The position numbers and the translations under genes are program-made. Below the pieces are notes generated by a model that was given only the letters and a program-made list of their open reading frames with translations, was not told where the DNA came from and searched no databases. A stretch of 11,547 nt of DNA from AVCC01 sp039920865 (GTDB lineage Bacteria > Pseudomonadota > Gammaproteobacteria > Burkholderiales > Burkholderiaceae_D), in the NCBI GenBank assembly GCA_039920865.1, contig JBDSCZ010000218.1, positions 1 to 11,547 on the forward strand, in the 5' to 3' direction. Each line of letters begins with the position of its first letter. Positions within the stretch are counted from its first letter, which is position 1. This document shows, piece after piece, positions 5,570-11,547 of the stretch.

Positions 5570-7957
5570 ATGAACACCAACACACTCTCGCCGGAACTGC
5601 TGCGCAAGATCGATGCCTATTGGCGCGCCGCCAATTACCTGGCGGTCGGCCAGATTTATCTGTACGACAACCCGTTGCTGAAACGGCCGCTGGTGCCGGA
5701 AGATGTGAAGCACATGCTGCTGGGACACTGGGGTACGACTCCCGGCCAGAACTTCATATACGCGCACCTGAACCGGGTCATCAAGAAATACGATCTCAAT
5801 ATGATTTACGTCTGCGGCCCCGGGCACGGCGGCCCGGCTGTAGTCGGCAACACCTACCTCGAAGGCACTTACAGCGAAATTTATCCCGATATCAGTCAGG
5901 ACGAAGCCGGGCTGCAGAAACTCTTTAAGCAGTTTTCGTTTCCGGGCGGCATTCCCAGCCATGCATCGCCGGAATGCCCGGGCTCGATCCACGAGGGCGG
6001 CGAACTGGGCTATTCGCTTAGCCATGCGTTCGGGGCGGTATTGGACAATCCCGATCTGGTAATCGCTTGCGTTATCGGTGACGGCGAGGCGGAGACCGGT
6101 CCGCTGGCCACCGCCTGGCATTCCAACAAGTTCCTCGATCCGGTAACCGACGGCGCGGTGCTGCCGATCCTGCATCTGAACGGCTACAAGATTTCCAATC
6201 CGACCGTTTTCGCACGCATCGATCCCGAGGAACTGAAACATTTGCTGCACGGCTACGGCTGGTCGCCTTATTTCGTCGAGGGTCACGAGCCAGCGCTGAT
6301 GCATCAGGCGATGGCTGCGACGCTCGACAAAGCGGTGCAGGAGATCAGGAAAATCCAGCACGACGCTCGTGTCAGCGGCAACCTCAAACGCCCAACTTGG
6401 CCGATGATCGTGCTGAAATCACCCAAGGGCTGGACCGGGCCGAAGGTGGTCGATGGTCAACAGATCGAAGGGACTTTTCGTGCCCACCAGGTGCCGCTCC
6501 ATCCCCATGCCCATCCCGAACACCTGAAGCTGCTGGAAACTTGGCTGAAGAGTTACGGTCCGCAGGAACTGTTCGATGCCCAAGGCCGGTTGATGCCGGA
6601 GCTGGCTGAACTGGCGCCCCAGGGCGAACGGCGCATGGGTGCCAATCCCCACGCCAACGGCGGCATGCTGCTGCGCGACCTGCGCCTGCCGGATTTCCGC
6701 AGCTACGCGGCCGACGTGCCGTTGCCGGGTGCGCCCGGCATCGGCGACACCCACGTGCTCGGGCCATTTCTGCGCGACGTTGCAAAGCTGAACAATGCGC
6801 AGCGCAATTTCCGGATCTTCGGCCCTGACGAGACGCTCTCCAACGGACTGGAAGCGCTGTTTGAAGTGACCCAACGCCAATGGGTCGCCGCGACGGTACC
6901 GAACGACGAATTTCTCGCGCCGGACGGACGGGTGATGGAAATGCTCAGCGAACACCAATGCGAAGGCTGGCTCGAAGGCTACCTGCTCACCGGGCGGCAC
7001 GGGCTTTTCAATTGCTACGAGGCGTTCGTCCACATCATCGATTCGATGTTCAACCAGCACGCCAAGTGGCTCAAAGTCACCGCGCATCTGCCATGGCGGC
7101 GCAAGATTGCCTCGCTCAACTACCTGCTGACTTCGCATGTCTGGCGCCAGGACCACAACGGCTTCACCCATCAGGACCCCGGCTTCATCGACCATGTTGT
7201 AAACAAGAAGGCCGAAGTGGTACGGGTCTACTTTCCGCCGGATGCCAACTGCCTGCTGTCGGTAATGGATCACTGCCTGAAAAGCCGCCATTACGTCAAC
7301 GTGGTGGTCGCCGGCAAACACCCGGCACCGCAGTGGCTCAGCATGAACGCCGCCGTCAAACACTGCACCAAGGGCATCGGCATCTGGCAGTGGGCCAGCA
7401 ACGACCAGGCCGTCGCGCCCGATGTGGTGATGGCTTGCTGTGGCGACGTGCCCACGCTGGAGACCCTGGCCGCCGTCTCCATTTTGCGCGAGCACCTGCC
7501 CGATCTGAAAATCCGGGTAGTCAACGTCGTCGACCTGATGAAGCTGCAGCCGCCCGGCGAGCACCCGCATGGACTGTCTGACATGGATTTCGACGAGCTC
7601 TTTACCCGGGACAGGCCGGTCATCTTCGCCTACCACGCCTATCCCTGGCTGATCCACCGGCTGACCTACCGCCGCACCAACCATGACAACATCCACGTCC
7701 GCGGCTACAAGGAAGAAGGCACCATCACCACGCCCTTCGACATGACGGTGCTTAACGACCTGGACCGTTTCCATCTGGTGATGGACGCCATCGACCGTCT
7801 TCCTCAGACCGGCGACAAAGGCATCTACCTGAAGCAGCAGTTCAAGGACAAGCTTATCGAACACAGGCAGTACATCAACAAGCACGGCCAGGACCTGCCG
7901 GAAATCCGAAATTGGCGCTGGGATGCGCAGCGGGCCGCAGACGGGACAACGAAATGA
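5570..7957 (+). CDS. xfp: Xylulose-5-phosphate/fructose-6-phosphate phosphoketolase
   Basis: This is a cytoplasmic thiamine-diphosphate enzyme that splits xylulose-5-phosphate or fructose-6-phosphate with phosphate, giving acetyl-phosphate plus glyceraldehyde-3-phosphate or erythrose-4-phosphate. From ATG 5570 it has 795 residues, the normal family length. It shows GHWGTTPGQN (H53), GPGHGG (H86), the family signature EGGELGYSLSHAFGA (from 142), the cofactor-binding motif GDGEAETG (170-177), and QDHNGFTHQDPG (527-538) in the pyrimidine-binding region. I chose 5570 because MNTNTLSPELL aligns with the start of the second copy, MNTEILAPELL. ATG 5561 is three codons upstream and TTG 5510 farther still. 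GGGAC (5556-5560) lies nine bases before 5570. Its stop overlaps a mini-ORF start as ATGA. Whether it prefers the C5 or the C6 substrate cannot be read here; the neighbouring sugar phosphorylase, feeding the hexose-phosphate pool, favours a fructose-6-phosphate role. Confidence 0.95.
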   Translation: MNTNTLSPELLRKIDAYWRAANYLAVGQIYLYDNPLLKRPLVPEDVKHMLLGHWGTTPGQNFIYAHLNRVIKKYDLNMIYVCGPGHGGPAVVGNTYLEGTYSEIYPDISQDEAGLQKLFKQFSFPGGIPSHASPECPGSIHEGGELGYSLSHAFGAVLDNPDLVIACVIGDGEAETGPLATAWHSNKFLDPVTDGAVLPILHLNGYKISNPTVFARIDPEELKHLLHGYGWSPYFVEGHEPALMHQAMAATLDKAVQEIRKIQHDARVSGNLKRPTWPMIVLKSPKGWTGPKVVDGQQIEGTFRAHQVPLHPHAHPEHLKLLETWLKSYGPQELFDAQGRLMPELAELAPQGERRMGANPHANGGMLLRDLRLPDFRSYAADVPLPGAPGIGDTHVLGPFLRDVAKLNNAQRNFRIFGPDETLSNGLEALFEVTQRQWVAATVPNDEFLAPDGRVMEMLSEHQCEGWLEGYLLTGRHGLFNCYEAFVHIIDSMFNQHAKWLKVTAHLPWRRKIASLNYLLTSHVWRQDHNGFTHQDPGFIDHVVNKKAEVVRVYFPPDANCLLSVMDHCLKSRHYVNVVVAGKHPAPQWLSMNAAVKHCTKGIGIWQWASNDQAVAPDVVMACCGDVPTLETLAAVSILREHLPDLKIRVVNVVDLMKLQPPGEHPHGLSDMDFDELFTRDRPVIFAYHAYPWLIHRLTYRRTNHDNIHVRGYKEEGTITTPFDMTVLNDLDRFHLVMDAIDRLPQTGDKGIYLKQQFKDKLIEHRQYINKHGQDLPEIRNWRWDAQRAADGTTK

Positions 7958-8025
7958 GCCAGGCGCTGTCGATGGCCTTTCCAGCACGGTTCTGCCTTCG
8001 GCGCTACGACCAGGATTCGGCATGA
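7954..8025 (+). CDS. Possible 23-codon minicistron bridging xfp and the HAD-GH65 gene
   Basis: ATG 7954 overlaps the xfp stop (7955-7957) as ATGA. The frame runs 23 codons (starting MSQALSMAFP, ending RRYDQDSA) and stops at TGA 8023-8025, which overlaps the next ATG (8022) as ATGA. GGGA at 7943-7946 gives it a ribosome binding site seven bases upstream. The AGGA (8012-8015) serving the next gene lies inside it. The peptide has no motif, and coupling of translation is the likelier role. A frame of this length is not rare by chance at this GC; the double overlap is the argument. Confidence 0.35.
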   Translation: MSQALSMAFPARFCLRRYDQDSA

Positions 8026-11000
8026 CCTCTTCCGTTGCCGTCATCACGCTTTCGCCGCGCGACTATGACGCCGTCTTGTTCGACCTCGACGGCGTGTTGA
8101 CCAGGACCGCGAGCGTGCATGCCTCGGCTTGGAAAAAGCTGTTCGACGGATTTCTAGAGCCGCGCGCCACCCGGGCCGGCGAACCGTTCGTGCCCTTCGA
8201 TATCGACACCGACTACCCGCGCTACGTCGACGGCAAGCCGCGTTACGACGGCGTGTCAGCCTTCCTCGATTCACGCGGGATCGCGTTGCCCTTGGGCGAG
8301 CCCGAAGACGGTCCCGGGGTGCAAAGCGTGCGCGCACTGGGCAATCTGAAGGACCGCTACTTCCTGCAACACCTGGAACAGCATGGCGTTGCCGTCTATG
8401 AGGCGGCAATTGCACTGGTGCGCAAACTTCGGGCGCAGGAGATCAAGACTGCCGTGGTGTCCTCCAGCGTGAACTGCGCGGCGGTGCTGGAGGCGGCGGG
8501 TATCGCGCAACTGTTCGATGTGCGCGTGGACGGGACGGACCTCACCCGCCTCGGGCTTGAGGGCAAGCCGGCACCGGATGCTTTTCTGGAGGCGGCCCGG
8601 CGCCTCGGGGCGGAACCTGCGCGCGCGGTCGTGGTGGAGGATGCGATCGCCGGCGTCGAGGCCGGGCGCGCCGGGCGCTTCGAGTGCGTCATCGGCGTCG
8701 ATCGCCGCCAGCAGGCGCAAGCCCTGCGCGATGCCGGCGCCGATGTCGTGGTGACCGATCTGGCACAAGTCCAGGTGGCAGTGGAGCCGCCTTCCGCGTG
8801 GTCGCTGGTGTTCGAGGACTTCGACCCGGCCCAAGAGGGCGTCCGCGAAGCCTTGTGCACGCTGGGAAACGGCTATTTCGCGGCGCGCGGCGCTGCCGCC
8901 GGGGCGCAGGCGGATGATATCCACTATCCGGGAACTTACCTCGCTGGCGGTTACAACCGACTGCGCACCGACATTGCCGGCCGCATCGTCGAGAACGAGG
9001 ACCTGGTGAATTGCCCTAACTGGCTCGCGCTCGGGTTTCGCATCGCCGCGCAGGATTGGTTCGATGCCCGTAGCGTCAAGCTTTTGTCGTACCGGCAGGA
9101 GCTGGATTTGCGGCGCGGCATGTTGTTGCGCAGCATCAGCTTCGAAGACGGCCAGGGGCAGCGCAGCACGCTTTGCGAGCGCCGCCTGGTCTCAATGGGC
9201 GACATGCATCTGGGCGCACTGGAACTGGCGCTGACCGCAGACAACTGGTCGGGGTGCGTCACGGTATGCTCGGCGATCGACGGTCGCATCGCAAACGCGG
9301 GCGCGAAGTTGTATCGCAAGTTCAACAACAAGCACCTAGAGCCGCTGTCGAGCGCGGTTGTCGGCGAGGACAGCGTTAGCCTGCTGGTGCGGACTTGTCA
9401 GTCGAATATCCATGTCGCGCAGGCGGCGCAAACCCGCGCTTTTATCGACGGACAGTTGCTCGAAGTCCGGCGCCGGGTAATCGAGGAACCGGGATACATC
9501 GGACAGGAACTCAAAGTCGACCTCAAGCAAGGCCAGACGCTGGTGCTGGAGAAGCTGGCTTCTTTTTATACCTCGCGCGACCACGCCATTTCCGAGTGCG
9601 CACTGGAGGCGCGCAAGGCGATCGCACGCGCGGGTCGCTTCGATGCGTTGATGGCGGATCATGTGCTGGCCTGGAAGCACCTGTGGCGCCGCTTTGATGT
9701 GCATATCAAGCCGGCCGATCCGGGCTTCAAGTCGAATGTCCCGATGCTGCTTCGTCTGAACATGTTTCATCTGCTGCAGGCCGTATCGCCCAACTCCATC
9801 GGACTCGATATCGGCGTGCCAGCACGGGGCTGGACCGGGGAGGCGTATCAGGGCCATATCTTCTGGGATGAATTGTTCATCTTCCCGTTTTTCAATTATC
9901 GAATGCCCGAAATCACCCGCTCACTACTGATGTATCGCTACCGGCGCTTGGGCGAGGCGCGCGCCGCCGCCGCGGCGGCCGGCTATCAGGGAGCGATGTT
10001 CCCCTGGCAGAGCGGCAGCGATGGACAGGAGGAAACCCAAGCACTCAACCTGAACCCGCGCTCGCAGCGCTGGGTGCCCGACAACTCCTACTTGCAGCGC
10101 CACGTCGGCAGTGCCGTCGTCCAAAATGTCTGGCAGTATTTTCAGGTCACGCACGATGTCGAGTTTCTGCATTCCTACGGCGCGGAGCTTATCCTCGATA
10201 TCGCCCGTTTCTGGTCGAGTATCGCGAGCTTCAATGACCGGCGCGAGCGCTATGAAATTCGCGGCGTGATGGGACCCGATGAGTTTCACGATGGCTATCC
10301 GGATGCAGCCACAGCCGGCCTCAACAATAACGCCTACACCAACATCACGGCGGTATGGGTGCTGTGTCGGGCGCTGGAGGTGCTCGATCTGCTCTCCGAC
10401 ATGCGTCGTGCCGAACTCACAACACGGCTTGGCTTGTCGGCGCAGGAGATCGCGCGCTGGGGCGACATTAGTCGCAGAATGGTTGTGCCATTGCATGACG
10501 ACGGCATCATCAGCCAGTTCGAGGGCTATGAAAAATTGCGTGAGCTCGATTGGGAGGACTATCGAACCCGCTACGGCAATATTCAGCGTCTCGATCTCAT
10601 CCTTGAGGGGGAGAACGATAGCGCCAACCACTACAAGCTCTCGAAACAGGCCGACGTGCTGATGTTGTTCTACCTGTTTTCCTCCGAAGAACTCGGCGAA
10701 CTGTTCGAACGTCTGGGTTATCCGTTCGAATACGAGACCATTCCCCGCAACATCGCCTATTATGCCGGCCGCTCGTCTCACGGGTCCACGCTGTGCCGTG
10801 TGGTGAATGCCTGGGTGCTGGCGCGTTCGGACCGGCCGCGCGCGATGAACTTCTTCGCGGAAGCGCTGCAGAGCGATGTGAGCGATATCCAGCAGGGCAC
10901 CACCGGGGAGGGCGTCCACCTCGGCGCCATGGCAGGGACTGTCGATTTGGTGCAGCGCGTATCGACTGGTATCGAAGTAAGAGGCGATGTTCTGCGACTC

Positions 11001-11324
11001 AATCCGGAATTGCCTCGCGAGATGGAGCGCCTCGACATGCGCATCCGCTATCGCGGGCACTCACTCGATCTGCGGCTGACGCGCGACTCGCTCACGGTCC
11101 GTGGGCGTGATGATGCGGCAGCGCCGATTTCCTTGTGCGTTGACGGCAAGCTTTGCGAATTCGTCAGCGGTACTACTCATGTATTTCAACTAAACACCGA
11201 AGCAACGGCTAGCGCAATTGTCGAAAAGGAGACGGCAGACGGACGCGAGAGACATCATAATCACCCGGGTAATCGCGGTGAGACCTCGGACGACGATGCC
11301 AGGCCCGGAGGTCGGTCGCTGTGA
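8022..11324 (+). CDS. Bifunctional HAD beta-phosphoglucomutase-like / glycoside hydrolase family 65 phosphorylase
   Basis: From ATG 8022 (AGGA six bases upstream) this has 1100 residues in two enzymes. Residues 1-255 are a HAD phosphatase/mutase: FDLDGVLT with D21 and D23, VVSSS, GKPAPDAFLEA and VVVEDAIAGVEAG, as in beta-phosphoglucomutase, with a long cap insert (FVPFDIDTDYPRYVDGKPRY). Residues 258-1070 are family 65: LCTLGNGYFAARGA near the start, GWTGEAYQGHIFWDELF, MFPWQSGSDGQEET, the catalytic acid in GPDEFH (E754), SKQADV (K875-Q876) and SHGSTLCRVV (H920), likely phosphate contacts. GH65 inverting phosphorylases cleave maltose, trehalose, kojibiose or related sugars with phosphate to beta-glucose-1-phosphate, which the mutase turns into glucose-6-phosphate. 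The disaccharide is not predictable here. A hydrophilic tail (about 1070-1100, rich in R, H, D, G) follows the core. An in-frame start at 7923 would add 33 residues over the end of xfp; I reject it. A similar HAD-then-GH65 order occurs, with a phosphatase between, in mycobacterial OtsB1. Confidence 0.92.
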   Translation: MTSSVAVITLSPRDYDAVLFDLDGVLTRTASVHASAWKKLFDGFLEPRATRAGEPFVPFDIDTDYPRYVDGKPRYDGVSAFLDSRGIALPLGEPEDGPGVQSVRALGNLKDRYFLQHLEQHGVAVYEAAIALVRKLRAQEIKTAVVSSSVNCAAVLEAAGIAQLFDVRVDGTDLTRLGLEGKPAPDAFLEAARRLGAEPARAVVVEDAIAGVEAGRAGRFECVIGVDRRQQAQALRDAGADVVVTDLAQVQVAVEPPSAWSLVFEDFDPAQEGVREALCTLGNGYFAARGAAAGAQADDIHYPGTYLAGGYNRLRTDIAGRIVENEDLVNCPNWLALGFRIAAQDWFDARSVKLLSYRQELDLRRGMLLRSISFEDGQGQRSTLCERRLVSMGDMHLGALELALTADNWSGCVTVCSAIDGRIANAGAKLYRKFNNKHLEPLSSAVVGEDSVSLLVRTCQSNIHVAQAAQTRAFIDGQLLEVRRRVIEEPGYIGQELKVDLKQGQTLVLEKLASFYTSRDHAISECALEARKAIARAGRFDALMADHVLAWKHLWRRFDVHIKPADPGFKSNVPMLLRLNMFHLLQAVSPNSIGLDIGVPARGWTGEAYQGHIFWDELFIFPFFNYRMPEITRSLLMYRYRRLGEARAAAAAAGYQGAMFPWQSGSDGQEETQALNLNPRSQRWVPDNSYLQRHVGSAVVQNVWQYFQVTHDVEFLHSYGAELILDIARFWSSIASFNDRRERYEIRGVMGPDEFHDGYPDAATAGLNNNAYTNITAVWVLCRALEVLDLLSDMRRAELTTRLGLSAQEIARWGDISRRMVVPLHDDGIISQFEGYEKLRELDWEDYRTRYGNIQRLDLILEGENDSANHYKLSKQADVLMLFYLFSSEELGELFERLGYPFEYETIPRNIAYYAGRSSHGSTLCRVVNAWVLARSDRPRAMNFFAEALQSDVSDIQQGTTGEGVHLGAMAGTVDLVQRVSTGIEVRGDVLRLNPELPREMERLDMRIRYRGHSLDLRLTRDSLTVRGRDDAAAPISLCVDGKLCEFVSGTTHVFQLNTEATASAIVEKETADGRERHHNHPGNRGETSDDDARPGGRSL

Positions 11325-11398
11325 CGGACGCCGCTGTGGGTAAAACGCGGCTAGGCGATTTACCGCGTTATCGCCTTTGTCTGGAAAAGGAGAATTGA
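11321..11398 (+). CDS. Possible 25-codon minicistron between the GH65 fusion and the second phosphoketolase
   Basis: GTG 11321 overlaps the stop of the fusion gene (11322-11324) as GTGA and has GGAGG at 11307-11311, nine bases upstream. The frame runs 25 codons (starting MTDAAVGKTR, ending LCLEKEN) and stops at TGA 11396-11398, three bases before the ATG of the next phosphoketolase. The AAGGAGA site for that gene lies inside the last codons. No motif is visible. It repeats the arrangement at the previous junction, so coupling is plausible; a product is doubtful. Confidence 0.33.
   Translation: MTDAAVGKTRLGDLPRYRLCLEKEN
11344..11375 (+). promoter_or_regulatory. Two mutually exclusive hairpins before the second phosphoketolase
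   Basis: AACGCGG (11344-11350) pairs with CCGCGTT (11363-11369), and GGCGAT (11354-11359) pairs with ATCGCC (11370-11375). The second stem's left arm lies in the first stem's loop and its right arm follows directly, so they either compete or form a pseudoknot. They end 11 bases before the AAGGAGA site. No T-tract follows, so this is not a standard terminator; translational control is possible. Confidence 0.3.
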
Positions 11399-11401
11399 AC
11401 C

Positions 11402-11547
11402 ATGAACACAGAAATTCTTGCTCCGGAACTGCTCCGCAGGATGGACGCCTACTGGCGCGCTGCTAATTATCTCTCGGTCGGCCAGATTTATCTTTACGAC
11501 AATCCGCTGCTCAAGGAACCGCTGAAGCTTACAGACGTCAAGCCGTT
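11402..11547 (+). CDS. xfp: Second phosphoketolase, N-terminal fragment cut by the window edge
   Basis: The first 48 codons of another phosphoketolase are present, running off the end of the window. The residues (MNTEILAPELLRRMDAYWRA, then ANYLSVGQIYLYDNPLLKEP) match the first phosphoketolase at 37 of 48 positions without gaps. The start has a strong AAGGAGA (11387-11393) about nine bases upstream, better than that of the first copy. DNA identity is clearly lower at third positions, with one exact 19-base block, so this is an old paralogue or a separately acquired copy rather than a recent duplication. Whether the gene is complete cannot be seen. Order and spacing place it in the same transcription unit as the HAD-GH65 fusion. 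Confidence 0.85.
   Translation, partial: MNTEILAPELLRRMDAYWRAANYLSVGQIYLYDNPLLKEPLKLTDVKP

Noticed and set aside
5506..5928. ATG at 5506 with GGAG three bases upstream
   Set aside because: It opens a frame out of phase with the phosphoketolase and runs deep into it. Spacing is too short and the product has no sense; it might still act as a decoy start, but there is no evidence.
7923..8021. In-frame upstream start for the HAD-GH65 protein
   Set aside because: It would add 33 residues encoded over the end of xfp, with no homology to the HAD fold, while ATG 8022 has AGGA six bases upstream.
6419..8047. Long minus-strand open frame (about 540 codons) opposite the phosphoketolase
   Set aside because: It lies antisense to a gene with all family motifs intact. 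High GC at third positions opens the opposite strand, and its translation is low in motif content and rich in H, V, Q and R with no family resemblance.
9924..11060. Minus-strand open frame of about 378 codons opposite the GH65 domain
   Set aside because: Same reason: a shadow of a strongly supported gene, with no ribosome binding site and no recognisable domain.

Overview
The window looks like chromosomal DNA of a Gram-negative proteobacterium. Protein style (a YadG/YadH-type exporter, a proteobacterial-type DEDDy exonuclease) and moderate-to-high GC suggest a betaproteobacterium or a relative, but nothing here fixes the genus. There is no rRNA, tRNA, CRISPR array, transposase or integrase. 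The left half (about 1-5500) is compositionally mixed and loosely packed, with several small unrecognised genes. The right half (about 5570 to the end) is GC-rich, tightly packed and clearly metabolic.

Left half. Bases 1-299 carry no supportable gene. A two-gene minus-strand operon follows: an ABC transporter ATPase (yadG-like, 1984 to 1058) and its ABC-2 permease (yadH-like, 1061 to 300), joined by an ATGA overlap. Divergent from it is a small two-helix membrane protein (2223-2600), possibly followed by a coupled 50-residue ORF (2597-2749). Two unrecognised genes converge on a strong hairpin at 3646-3670: a 236-residue protein on plus (2868-3578) and a 180-residue protein on minus (4254 to 3712). 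A gap at 4255-4505 holds a direct repeat, an inverted repeat and a terminator-like hairpin with no obvious gene to terminate. A DEDDy 3'-5' exonuclease lies on minus (5255 to 4506).

Right half. After a roughly 300-base divergent intergenic region with repeated GCATGCAT boxes and a structured leader come three plus-strand genes: a phosphoketolase (xfp, 5570-7957), a HAD-type beta-phosphoglucomutase fused to a glycoside hydrolase family 65 disaccharide phosphorylase (8022-11324), and the first 48 codons of a second phosphoketolase (11402 to the window edge). Together they suggest a route: phosphorolysis of an alpha-glucosyl disaccharide (maltose, trehalose or kojibiose type) gives beta-glucose-1-phosphate, the mutase domain makes glucose-6-phosphate, and after isomerisation to fructose-6-phosphate the phosphoketolase gives acetyl-phosphate and erythrose-4-phosphate. 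No ATP is needed to phosphorylate the glucose released as phosphate ester.

The least expected detail is at the two junctions of this cluster. Each short gap is spanned by a mini-ORF (23 and 25 codons) that begins inside the stop codon of the gene before it. The first ends inside the start codon of the next gene (ATGA at both ends) and the second ends three bases before the next start. This suggests translational coupling through minicistrons, though chance is not excluded.
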